Both the position numbers and the translations under genes were made by a program. A stretch of 64,000 nt of DNA from Streptomyces sp. NBC_01233 (lineage in GTDB: Bacteria; Actinomycetota; Actinomycetes; Streptomycetales; Streptomycetaceae): assembly GCF_035989305.1 (NCBI RefSeq), contig NZ_CP108514.1, positions 10,123,597 through 10,187,596 on the forward strand. The letters are read 5' to 3'. Below the pieces are notes generated by a model. That model was not told where the DNA came from. It saw only the letters and a program-made list of their open reading frames with translations, and made no database searches. Of the stretch, positions 16,439 through 24,251 are shown piece by piece. Numbering within the stretch: the stretch's first letter is position 1; the number at the start of each line of letters is the position of its first letter.

Positions 16439-18028
16439 TCACGGCGCCGGGGACCTCTTCGGCTCCTGGTCGCGTGGCGGACTCTGACAGGTCACGTCCC
16501 TCGCGGGGAGCCGGCCTGTGGCGAGGTACGTGTTGACGGGGTCGTTGGCGCAGGAGGTGGGGTCGGTGAGGTACACGCCGTGGCCCTGCCCGCCCTTCGC
16601 CAGCACCATCCGCGAGCCCTTCAGAGCGCGGTGCAGGCCCTGACCGCTGCTGAGCGGGGTCATCGGATCCCACTCGTTCTGCACGGTCAGCACCTTCGCC
16701 TGGTGCGTCATGGGCGTCGCGGCCTCCGACGGCCGCTGCCAGAAGGCGCAGGGCTTGATGTTCGACGCGAAGTCCCCGTACAGCGGGTACTTCACCTTGT
16801 CCTGGACCGCGTCCCGCGCGTACTGCTCGGGGTCGCGCGGCCAGTTCTCCGTGTCCCCGCACACCACGGACCAGTAGACGGCGGTGGCGTTGTCACCGGG
16901 GACGGCCTCTGGGGCGGGCCCGTTGCCCGGCGCGGGGGCGGCCGCCGTGTCGGTATCCGGCCCGGTGGCCCCCCGGCCGCCGGCGAGGAGCCTCTTCACG
17001 CCCGGCACCCCGGCGTCCGTCGGCAGAGGTGTCCGCTCGGCCGCGGCTTTGAGGGACCTCGTGATGATCGAGGCCTCAACCGGGGAGTAGAACACTCCCG
17101 GGTCCCGGATGTCGTCACCCGTGATCTTCTGCCCGAAGTAGTCGATCGGCTCTCGGTCGGCGCGCGCCACCAGTGCCCAGAACGTGTCGGACACCGCCTC
17201 GGGGGTCGCGCCGAGGCCGTATTCGGCCGAGCGCTCCGCAGCCCACTGCGTCCACCGCTCGAAGGCCGGCCCGGCGCTGGTCGCCCACACCTGGAACATG
17301 CCGCGCCAGATGCTGTGCGGGTCCACTCCGCTGTCCAGCACGAAGCGGTCCGTCCGCTGCGGGAACATCTGGGAGTACACCGCGCCGAGGTAGGTCCCGT
17401 ACGAGTAGCCCAGGTACGAGATCTTGCGCTCGCCCAGCGCGGCGCGGATCACGTCCATGTCGCGGGCCGTGTTGCGGGTGGTGATGTACGGGAGCACGTC
17501 ACCTGCCTTCTCACGGCACTCGTCCGCGACGTTGCGCGCCCACGCCACGTCCGAGGCGAAGCGCTCGGGTCGGTACGCCCCGCCGATGCCCGTCTCGGAT
17601 TGGTTCAGCCCGCAGGTGACCGGGCTGCTGGCCCCGACGCCGCGCGGGTCGAAGCCGATGAGGTCGTAGCGGTCCCGTACGTCCTTGGGCATCTCCGTGC
17701 TCATCCGCATCGGCCGGTTGAGTCCGGTGGTGCCGGGTCCGCCCGGGTTGAGGAGCATGACGCCGTGCCGCTTGGCCGGGTTCTCGCTCTTCACCCGGGA
17801 TATCGCAAGGTCGATCGTGGGGCCTTGGGGGCGCTTGTAGTCGAGCGGGACCTTGAGGGTCGCGCACTCGTAGGCCGCCGGTTTGTCTGCACTGCAGCGG
17901 TGCCAGGCGGGCTTCTGGCTCATGTACTCGGGGGTGGGCTGGGCAGCGGATGCCTGGGGAACGGCCAGCTGGGACAGGGCGGTTGCGATGAGTCCGGCGG
18001 TGGCTAACAGCGGTGTGAGGCGCTTCAT
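16439..18028 (-). CDS. Secreted alpha/beta-hydrolase, tripeptidyl aminopeptidase-like (S33)
   Basis: 529 residues with a Sec signal peptide (MKRLTPLLATAGLIATALSQ..ASA). The hydrolase core shows the oxyanion region LLNPGGPGTTGLN, IGFDPRGVG, the nucleophile elbow GYSYGTYLG, the acid in NEWDPMTP and the His in KGGQGHGVYL. This is the order seen in Streptomyces Tap/SlpD peptidases, which trim tripeptides or short peptides outside the cell. Start 18028 is chosen because it yields the signal peptide. Intact. Confidence 0.88.
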   Translation of the reverse strand: MKRLTPLLATAGLIATALSQLAVPQASAAQPTPEYMSQKPAWHRCSADKPAAYECATLKVPLDYKRPQGPTIDLAISRVKSENPAKRHGVMLLNPGGPGTTGLNRPMRMSTEMPKDVRDRYDLIGFDPRGVGASSPVTCGLNQSETGIGGAYRPERFASDVAWARNVADECREKAGDVLPYITTRNTARDMDVIRAALGERKISYLGYSYGTYLGAVYSQMFPQRTDRFVLDSGVDPHSIWRGMFQVWATSAGPAFERWTQWAAERSAEYGLGATPEAVSDTFWALVARADREPIDYFGQKITGDDIRDPGVFYSPVEASIITRSLKAAAERTPLPTDAGVPGVKRLLAGGRGATGPDTDTAAAPAPGNGPAPEAVPGDNATAVYWSVVCGDTENWPRDPEQYARDAVQDKVKYPLYGDFASNIKPCAFWQRPSEAATPMTHQAKVLTVQNEWDPMTPLSSGQGLHRALKGSRMVLAKGGQGHGVYLTDPTSCANDPVNTYLATGRLPARDVTCQSPPRDQEPKRSPAP

Positions 18029-18239
18029 GCGTGCGGTGCCCCTCTTTCGGAGATTGCGTGCCTGCCCACCGTGTTGCATCGGTGGGCGGGGCGAATCCCT
18101 CGTAAGGGCCACTCCATGTACAACTCACGTACCATGCGACATTCGGACAGTTGGCCGAGATGCGGCAGTGGGCCTGACGGCGCGTCGGCCGGACCGCGCC
18201 AGTCCGACAGAGCCTTCGGGATCTGCGCGATAGCACGGA

Positions 18240-18600
18240 TCTACCCCGGCTCCCATACCAGGAGCTACGGACTCAGGGCGGCTGGTGAACTCCCAGATAC
18301 CCATGGGACTCGCCGATTCCATGTCGCCGATCGCGACGAGAGGGAGCTTCCAGGAGGCGGCGAGCAGAGATGCCGCGAGGCATCCGCGTCGACATTCACG
18401 ACGGCCTGCACGTCCGCGATGCTCACCAGCTTCGCGGTGCTCCCGCTGTCCTCATCGGATCCCACTTCGATGAGGGGCTCGGTCATCCCACCCCATCGGT
18501 GGCTGGCCGTCCGCACGGCGGCGCGGAAGCCGTCCGTGCTTCCTTCGGCAATGAGGCAGACGACCCGCGCGGGCAGTACCGAGACCTCGATGAGGCGGTG
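18240..18600 (-). pseudogene. Unidentified gene fragment with frameshift
   Basis: The minus strand reads HRLIEVSVLPARVVCLIAEG, then AAVRTASHRWGGMTEPLIEV and KLVSIADVQAVVNVDADAS in one frame. It then continues in another frame as LLAASWKLPLVAIGDMESA and GIWEFTSRPESVAPGMG. The sense is convincing but a stop lies directly upstream (about 18600) and a frame change at about 18375. Family not recognised. The rest of 18029-18931 holds only the hydrolase upstream region and a G-rich tract. Confidence 0.45.
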
Positions 18601-18704
18601 TCAGACGTACTCCTGATGTGCCATGTGGCCACCCAACCAGAAGGTACTTCGGGAGGGGGCTGCAATGCGCTGTTGGCCGCGTTCGACCAGGGGGTGGTCG
18701 TCGC

Positions 18705-18800
18705 TTCCTTGGGGTGTGGGGTGTGGGGTGTGTGTGGGGGTGTGGGGTTCGGGGTGTGGTGCGTGGCCGGCGGCGGCGGGGGCGCGGCCCGGGGATGCGG
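18705..18800 (+). repeat. G-rich low-complexity tract
   Basis: A run of at least seven GGGG blocks separated by TGT or TT (GGGGTGTGGGGTGTGGGG and similar), continuing into GGCGGCGGCGGGGGCGCGG. It fits several intramolecular G-quadruplex patterns on the plus strand. It lies about 130 bases upstream of the VOC gene promoter motif. Confidence 0.85.
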
Positions 18801-18882
18801 GGGGAACGGGAGCACTGGCAGGAAACGAAAGCGGTGCTCTCCGCGTGACATGCCCGTGAACGTCCGGGCGTGTCCGGATCGA

Positions 18883-18925
18883 TCAGGAATCGAGAAGCGC
18901 GGTTCACGAAGCCACCTCTAGCCTG
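18883..18925 (+). promoter_or_regulatory. Promoter-like element shared by two VOC genes (site 1)
   Basis: TCAGGAATCGAGAAGC is followed after exactly 19 bases by CTAGCCT, a few bases before the ATG of the VOC gene. The same pair with the same spacing occurs at 20107. The short leader suggests a leaderless or near-leaderless transcript. Confidence 0.65.
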
Positions 18926-18931
18926 CTCACC

Positions 18932-19342
18932 ATGGACATCACCATTCACACGACTTCTCTTCCGCACGACGACCCGGACGCGTCGCTCGCCTTCTACCGC
19001 GACGTCCTCGGCTTCGAGGTCCGCAGCGATGTCGGGCAGGGCAGGATGCGCTGGATCACGGTCGGCCCGGCCGGTCAGCCGGGCACGTCGATCCTTCTGG
19101 CGCCGCCTGCCGCCGATCCCGGCATCACCGAGGACGAGCGCCGCACGATCACCGAGATGATGGCCAAGGGCACCTACGGCTGGATCCTGCTGGCCACCCC
19201 GGACCTCAACGCCACGTTCGAGAAGGTGCAGGCCGGTGACACTGAGGTCGTCCAGGAGCCGACCGAGCAGCCGTACGGCGTCCGCGACTGCGCGTTCCGC
19301 GACCCCGCGGGCAACCTGGTCCGCATTCAGGAGCTGCGCTGA
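18932..19342 (+). CDS. VOC-family (glyoxalase/bleomycin-resistance fold) protein
   Basis: 136 residues with the single-domain VOC layout: LPHDDPDASLAFYRDVLGFEV at the N-terminus, a central WITVGPAGQPGTSILL strand, and the C-terminal DCAFRDPAGNLVRIQEL with the usual metal-ligand Glu. Such proteins act as dioxygenase-, lyase- or binding-type small enzymes; the substrate is not deducible. Upstream it shares a promoter element with the second VOC gene at 20156, and an AraC-type gene lies between them. Confidence 0.88.
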   Translation: MDITIHTTSLPHDDPDASLAFYRDVLGFEVRSDVGQGRMRWITVGPAGQPGTSILLAPPAADPGITEDERRTITEMMAKGTYGWILLATPDLNATFEKVQAGDTEVVQEPTEQPYGVRDCAFRDPAGNLVRIQELR

Positions 19343-19537
19343 GCTGTGCTCGACATCGCGACCACCCACAAGGAACGCGGCGGCGCACCAGAGCACAAGT
19401 GACCGCCCTGCCGGTCGCCCGCCCGGGCCGCGTCCGGGTCCTCGTCGAACCGGTCATGAGCCCGGACCCCGTCTCGCTGCCGTCCGGCAGTTGCTCGACC
19501 GGCGGCTGGTCGAGTGCGGCGGGCCGGTCCACACCAC

Positions 19538-19581
19538 CGAGCGTCTGCTGTGCCCGCCGAGGCGGGCACAGCAGACGCTCG
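19538..19581. promoter_or_regulatory. 21-bp perfect inverted repeat before the AraC gene
   Basis: Arms at 19538-19558 (CGAGCGTCTGCTG.. GCCCGCC) and 19561-19581 are exactly complementary with a 2-base GA spacer. It lies 48 bases upstream of the AraC-type ATG and about 200 bases after the VOC stop, with no T tract. It may be a terminator, an attenuator or a dimer operator. Confidence 0.7.
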
Positions 19582-19628
19582 AAGACGCCGATGGAAATGG
19601 AAGACGAAAAACGAAGGGGAGGGTCCTC

Positions 19629-20150
19629 ATGTGCAAACCTGAATGGCGGCGTGCACGCGTCCAGGCGCAGCGCCTGGCTGATCTCGCGCGCCTGCGCCGC
19701 GTCCGCGACCGGATCGACAGGGAATACGCACAGCCGTTGAACGTGGAGGCGCTCGCCCACGATGTGAACATGTCCGCCGGGCACCTGAGTCGGCAGTTCC
19801 GGGCCGCCTACGGTGAGTCGCCGTACGCGTACCTGATGACGCGTCGCATCGAGAGGGCGACGGCGCTGCTGCGGCGGGGCGACCTCAGCGTCACCGAGGT
19901 CTGCTTCGCGGTCGGCTGCGCGTCGCTGGGAACGTTCACCACCCGCTTCACCGAGCTGGTCGGCATGCCGCCCGGAGCCTTCCGGCGCCAGGCCGCGGAT
20001 ACCGCGGCCGACCATGCCGATGCTGCGGGTACGGCCCGCGATGAGGGGTCGGCGATCAAGGTAGAGGGGATGCCGGCGTGCGTGGCGAAGCAAGTCTCAA
20101 GACCGGTCAGGAATCGAGAAGCCCCGGCCACCGCACAGCCCCTAGCGTGA
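19629..20150 (+). CDS. AraC-family regulator (stand-alone DNA-binding domain)
   Basis: 173 residues. The double helix-turn-helix is complete: VEALAHDVNMSAGHLSRQFRAAYGESPYAYLMTRR and DLSVTEVCFAVGCASLGTFTTRFTELVGMPPGAFRR. There is no N-terminal cupin sensor domain, unlike classical AraC proteins. The ATG follows GGGGAGGG. It lies between two VOC genes that carry a shared upstream element, which makes it a candidate regulator of both. Confidence 0.88.
   Translation: MCKPEWRRARVQAQRLADLARLRRVRDRIDREYAQPLNVEALAHDVNMSAGHLSRQFRAAYGESPYAYLMTRRIERATALLRRGDLSVTEVCFAVGCASLGTFTTRFTELVGMPPGAFRRQAADTAADHADAAGTARDEGSAIKVEGMPACVAKQVSRPVRNREAPATAQPLA
20107..20149 (+). promoter_or_regulatory. Promoter-like element shared by two VOC genes (site 2)
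   Basis: TCAGGAATCGAGAAGC, a 19-base spacer and CTAGCGTG, lying inside the 3' end of the AraC gene just before the second VOC start. Identical core and spacing to the site at 18883. Confidence 0.65.
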
Positions 20151-20155
20151 TGGTC

Positions 20156-20815
20156 ATGGCAACCACCGCTTCCACCGCAGCCAACCCCTCTCTCGCGTCC
20201 GTCACCCTTGAGGTGGCCGACCCCGAGGCCGCCCGCCGCTTCTACAGCGACTTCGGCGTGGACACGTACATACGCCTGCGGGCGTCCGAGGCGCACTCCA
20301 CCGGATTCCGTGGCTTCACCCTGGCGCTCACCGTGTCCGGGCCGGCCACCGTCGACGGCTTCGTCGACGCCGCCGTGGACGCCGGCGCCACGGTCCTGAA
20401 GCCCGCCACGAAGTCGCTGTGGGGCTACAGCGGCGTCGTCCAGGCCCCGGACGGGACGATCTGGAAGATCGCGACCTCGGCGAAGAAGGACACCGGCCCC
20501 GCCACCCGCGAGATCGACGAGATCGTCCTGCTGATCGGCGTCGAGGACGTGAAGGCCACCAAGCAGTTCTACGCCAGCCGGGGCCTGACCGTGGCCAAGA
20601 GCGTCGGCGGCAAGTACGCCGAGTTCGCCCCCGGTCAGTCCAGCCCCGTCAAGCTGGCGCTGTACAAACGCCGCGCCCTGGCCAAGGACCTCGGCGTCCC
20701 CGCCGACGGCACCGGCTCGCACCGCATCGTCCTCGGCAGCACCGCCGACACCTTCACCGACCCGGACGGGTTCGCCTGGGAGGCTGCCGCGTCGCTCGCC
20801 CCCAAGCCGTCCTGA
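20156..20815 (+). CDS. Two-domain VOC-family protein
   Basis: 219 residues made of two VOC modules: SVTLEVADPEAARRFYSDFG.. to ..GYSGVVQAPDGTIWKIATS (residues 13-115) and IDEIVLLIGVEDVKATKQFYASRG.. to ..DTFTDPDGFAWEAAASL (120-216). ATG 20156 is preferred to 20150. Transcription probably starts from its own element rather than reading through from the AraC gene. Substrate unknown. Confidence 0.88.
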   Translation: MATTASTAANPSLASVTLEVADPEAARRFYSDFGVDTYIRLRASEAHSTGFRGFTLALTVSGPATVDGFVDAAVDAGATVLKPATKSLWGYSGVVQAPDGTIWKIATSAKKDTGPATREIDEIVLLIGVEDVKATKQFYASRGLTVAKSVGGKYAEFAPGQSSPVKLALYKRRALAKDLGVPADGTGSHRIVLGSTADTFTDPDGFAWEAAASLAPKPS

Positions 20816-21464
20816 CTCCCGGCCCTGCCATACCGATCGACCGGCCAACACGCGCCGACGTGACAGCCGGACTCTCGCCCGGATGCCCGGCACGGGCCCG
20901 GGTCACGCCACGGAAACTCGGGGCTTGACATACCGGCGCTCCCGGCCCGTCACCGGCCGCAGGTGGTGGTCCACCACTCCCGGCTCACCATGGACCCTCG
21001 CGTCACCTATCCGAGGGGCGCGACGGGGCCGTCCGTGGCGCTCTCGGGCACAGGTGCGGCACACGGTGATCGTCATGCGCCGCCGGTCGGGTGCGGGGCG
21101 GGGTGGCCGGGATCCGGATGCCGCACCTGCCGAGCAGCCGGTGCGGGAAGCCGGTGGTCCGCGGGCTGCGTCCGCGGGCACGGCCCCCAAGCGCTCCTGG
21201 GGCCCCTGCCCGAGGGCCTGAAAGTCCCCGTGATCTCGATCTCGGCGACCGTGCCCGCGCCCTGGAACAGCCGAAGGCGTACCCGGCCGCGCACTCCCAG
21301 AGAGTGCCGATGATCTCGGACGTCCTGCCGGAGCACGAAGCGGGCCTCCTGGTCGGCTCCCGCCCGTGGCCACTGCCCGCCACCCGCATGCAGGTGTGGT
21401 GCACAGCCGCGGACCGCCGGAACCCGTTCTCGTGGACCAGGCCGACGATGTCCGTGGACCGCCC
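20816..21464. other. Gene-poor spacer
   Basis: No complete gene. On the minus strand around 21230-21420 short stretches look coding (ARFVLRQDV.., RVRLRLFQGAGTVAEIEI) but frames change every ~100 bases and no family is recognised, so this may be an old gene remnant. No repeats or RNA genes seen. Confidence 0.35.
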
Positions 21465-22241
21465 TCAGCCTGTCCTGTCCCCGGGGCGGGGCACGGTGAG
21501 ATAGGGCCTGTGACTGCCGGAGCCCGTCGACACCCTGAGGACCGTTCCGTACCGGGCGCGGAGGTCCGCGATGGACGGCGGCCGGGCCGGGTCGGTGGCG
21601 CAGCGGGAGTACGGGATCGGGATGATGTCGGCCGGGCATGAGTGATCGTCCGCGACCTGGCCCGACTGCGGCGGGTTGCCGGGCAGAGGCGGATAGTCCC
21701 AGCCGACGGACAGGTCCCCGGCCTCGGACTTCAGGTACGGCGCCGGCATCAGGAGCCCGCCCGACTCCTGGGGGAACACGCCTTGCTGCTGGTGGTACAT
21801 CAGCGCGTAGTCCAGGGATCCTCCCGAGGCGCTCCCGGGGCCGTTGACGTTCTTCGACCAGGTGGTGATGCCCGAGGCGCCGATGCGGCGCAGGACCTCG
21901 GTGATGTCACCCTCGACCCCGTACACGGCATCCGCGCTCATCGAACAGGACATCAGGTGGACGGTGGCCTCCTCCTTGAAGCCCCCGTCACTCGGCCCGG
22001 TACACACGTCCGAGACCACCGTGAAGCCCGGGCGCAGCCCCTCGATCCCGTCGAAGCGGCCCAGCAGCGCGCGGAGCCTCACCTCCTCGGCATCCCGCTT
22101 GTGCTGCGCCCCGGCGGTAGTGGCCATGGCGCGCAGCTCCCCGTCATCGGGCAGCGTGGAGCAGCCGCTCGTCAGGGCCGCCGCACCGAGTGCTGCCACG
22201 ATGCCCGCCAGGCGCCTCCTGGGTCCCCTCGTCCGTCCCAT
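21465..22241 (-). CDS. Lipoprotein, hypothetical
   Basis: 258 residues. Start 22241 gives MGRTRGPRRRLAGIVAALG.. and a lipobox ALTSGC, so the mature protein is lipid-anchored outside the membrane. The mature part has an internal amphipathic helix (HKRDAEEVRLRALLGRF) and VHLMSCSMSADAVYG, with several further Cys. Family not recognised, though size and layout are typical of Streptomyces cell-surface lipoproteins. Confidence 0.7.
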   Translation of the reverse strand: MGRTRGPRRRLAGIVAALGAAALTSGCSTLPDDGELRAMATTAGAQHKRDAEEVRLRALLGRFDGIEGLRPGFTVVSDVCTGPSDGGFKEEATVHLMSCSMSADAVYGVEGDITEVLRRIGASGITTWSKNVNGPGSASGGSLDYALMYHQQQGVFPQESGGLLMPAPYLKSEAGDLSVGWDYPPLPGNPPQSGQVADDHSCPADIIPIPYSRCATDPARPPSIADLRARYGTVLRVSTGSGSHRPYLTVPRPGDRTG

Positions 22242-22309
22242 CCCCGCCCCCGTCCCATCGGTTCCGAGGCCTACCCTCGCTCCCGGCCGGACACGGGCGC
22301 ATGAGTACG

Positions 22310-22610
22310 CGTACTCACCCGCAGCGACCGCCAGCACTTTCAGCCGTTCCGTGGTGAGTCTGGCGCGCCTGCTCCTGGTGTTGGTGAGCCAGATGCCGAG
22401 CTTGACCTCGCTCCCGTCCTCCAGGACTTCTACGTGAGCTCCTGGGAACGGTCACCGAGCTGGTACGGGCGGTGCATTGGGCGAGGGCGGCTGCGCCCCG
22501 CTCGAAGGCCCCTGAGCCGCCCTTGCGCGCCGTGGCGGGGGTCTTCTGCTCCGGCGCCATGGGTTGGAAGCCGAGGTGTTTTCGAGGCATTCGCGCTGTC
22601 CGTCCATGAG
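22310..22610 (-). pseudogene. Remnant of a telomere-type helicase C-terminus
   Basis: The minus strand reads PMAPEQKTPATARKGG, GAFERGAAALAQCTAR and VTVPRSS. After a frameshift it continues VEVLEDGSEVKLGIWLTNT and RSRRARLTTERLKVLAV. This parallels the C-terminal helicase-associated repeat of the intact helicase at 60144-62813 (AFQRGLAALAQW.., VIVKLGVWVSNTKTRRDKLT). All catalytic parts are absent. A decayed copy of the same family. Confidence 0.7.
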
Positions 22611-22964
22611 CCCGGCCTACACAGCGGGCCGGCGTTGCCCAGGTCATCACCCGCGGCGAGCTCTGGTCCCCCGAGCAGCTCACCGAGGCGTCCGACTGGC
22701 GCCCGCGCACCGCCGTCCGGCACCTGGACGGGTACGAGGCGCTGTCCCTGCTCGCGACCGCCGCCCGGACCCGGCGCGTCCGGGCGCCGCCATCGAGCGG
22801 CTGCGCCGCTGGACCGAGGTATGAGCGCACGGGGTGCGCCGGGCAGGAATCACAGGTCGATTCCGCTCACGTCTCGTCACACGTCCGCCCAGGGCTTAGG
22901 GTTCCGTTACCCGGCCGGGTATCAGCGTGAAAACCGATGCCACTCCGCTGGAGGATGACTCTTC
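22611..22964. other. Spacer before the methyltransferase
   Basis: A short plus-strand stretch around 22640-22770 (VITRGELWSPEQLTEASDWR.., RHLDGYEALSLLA) looks coding but has no start or recognised family. No repeats. GGAGG at about 22950 is the RBS of the next gene. Confidence 0.35.
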
Positions 22965-23900
22965 GTGTCGCACGTTTCACAAGCTTCCGTCACGACCCCC
23001 GACGGTGAGCCGGCCCCGCTCGTCCCCACCACGTACGGCGAGGTCAAAGGGTGGTTCTCGGCGTACGACCAGGTGCTCTTCGACTGGTTCCTGACACGTC
23101 AGAACAGCGGTGAGGGGCAGCCGGGCGACTTGCTGGAGCTCGGTGCCTTCATGGGGAAGAGCGCGATCTTCCTCGGACGGTACCTCCGGCCCGGTGAGGA
23201 GTTCACCGTCTGCGACCTCTTCGACTCGCCCGCGACGGACGACTCCAACGTCGCGGAGAACCGCAGCTCCTATCCCACGCTCACGCGGCGCGGCTTCGAG
23301 ACGAACTACCTGGCCTTCCACGAGGCGCTGCCGACGCTGATCCAAGCCCCCACCTCGGTCGTCGCCGACCGGGTCAAGCCGACGAGCTGCCGATTCGTGC
23401 ACGTCGACGCCTCGCACCTCTACGAGCACGTCGTCACGGACATCGCGTCCTCGCGTCTCGTCGCGACCCCGGATGCCGTGGTGGTCTTCGACGACTACCG
23501 CTCCGAGCACTGCCCCGGCGTCGCGGCCGCCGTCTGGACCGCCGTGGTCACGGGCGAACTGCACCCGATCTGCGTCTCGGCCTCGAAGCTCTACGCAACC
23601 TGGGGCGACCCGGCGCCCCACCAGGCGGCACTGCTCGCGTGGTTGGAGGAGCGCACCGACCTCTGGCACGGCGTGGACGTGATCGACGGCCGCCCCCTGG
23701 TACGCATCGGGGACCAGGGCGTGGTCGCGCCGGTGCCCCCGCAGCCGCTACACCCCACGCCGCGGGCGGAGCCGGCGCCGGTCCCCGCTCCCGCCGCCGC
23801 GCGCAGGCCCGGTGTCCGCTGGCGCAAGCTGGCCAAGGATCTGCTCCCGCCCGTGGTCACCCGCGCGATCGTCGCCCGGAACCGCCGTCGCAGGGGCTGA
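22965..23900 (+). CDS. Class I SAM-dependent methyltransferase (Methyltransf_24-like)
   Basis: 311 residues. Motif I is LLELGAFMGKSAIFLGRYL (about 57), then TVCDLFDS, RFVHVDASHLYEHVVTDI (about 146) and AVVVFDDYRSEHCPGV. This is the glycan/surface-biosynthesis methyltransferase pattern with a His-x-x-D centre. A Pro/Ala-rich linker and basic tail (ARNRRRRG) follow the catalytic domain. GTG start behind GGAGG. No cluster partners, so the acceptor is unknown. Confidence 0.82.
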   Translation: MSHVSQASVTTPDGEPAPLVPTTYGEVKGWFSAYDQVLFDWFLTRQNSGEGQPGDLLELGAFMGKSAIFLGRYLRPGEEFTVCDLFDSPATDDSNVAENRSSYPTLTRRGFETNYLAFHEALPTLIQAPTSVVADRVKPTSCRFVHVDASHLYEHVVTDIASSRLVATPDAVVVFDDYRSEHCPGVAAAVWTAVVTGELHPICVSASKLYATWGDPAPHQAALLAWLEERTDLWHGVDVIDGRPLVRIGDQGVVAPVPPQPLHPTPRAEPAPVPAPAAARRPGVRWRKLAKDLLPPVVTRAIVARNRRRRG

Positions 23901-23921
23901 CACCGAAAGGGCTGACACCAC

Positions 23922-23949
23922 ACCCCCGGACCTGATCCGGTCCGGGGGT
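23922..23949 (+). terminator. Hairpin after the methyltransferase
   Basis: The arms ACCCCCGGACC and GGTCCGGGGGT are perfect around TGATCC, 22 bases after the stop codon. Confidence 0.75.
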
Positions 23950-23967
23950 CGGGGCGGCGTACGCGTG

Positions 23968-24080
23968 TCAGACGCCCCGGTGTACCCGGGCCGCGTGGCC
24001 GGCCTCGGCCTGCTGCCGGGCCTCCAGCGTCTTGCGGGTCTCCTTGCCCCGACCACGGGCCTGCGCTGGCGGGACCTCCA
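23968..24080 (-). pseudogene. Minus-strand gene tail, unidentified
   Basis: Reads EVPPAQARGRGKETRKTLEA, then RQQAEAGHAARVHRGV and stop: a charged helical C-terminus with no start, cut at about 24085. Family unknown. Confidence 0.45.
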
Positions 24081-24087
24081 GACCTGG

Positions 24088-24251
24088 TAGCAGGACAGAT
24101 CCTCACTGAAGCCGATGCCAAGACCACCCTCTACCGCAGACTCCGCAGCAGCCTGCCCGACAACTCTCCCGGGCAGCACAACCCCTTCGACCCCTACCGT
24201 CAGATCCTCGGCACCAAGGTCTACGACCTCCCCGCCCTTTACCGGCCCGGG
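24088..24251 (+). pseudogene. Plus-strand gene fragment cut by IS256
   Basis: Reads QILTEADAKTTLYRRLRSSL, then PGQHNPFDPYRQILGTKVYD and LPALYRPG up to the IS256 edge. Convincing coding sense but no start and no continuation after the element. Family not recognised. Confidence 0.45.

Noticed and set aside
16199..18007. 602-codon plus-strand ORF opposite the hydrolase
   Set aside because: Arg/Gly/Val-rich shadow frame of a gene with signal peptide and catalytic triad; no RBS.
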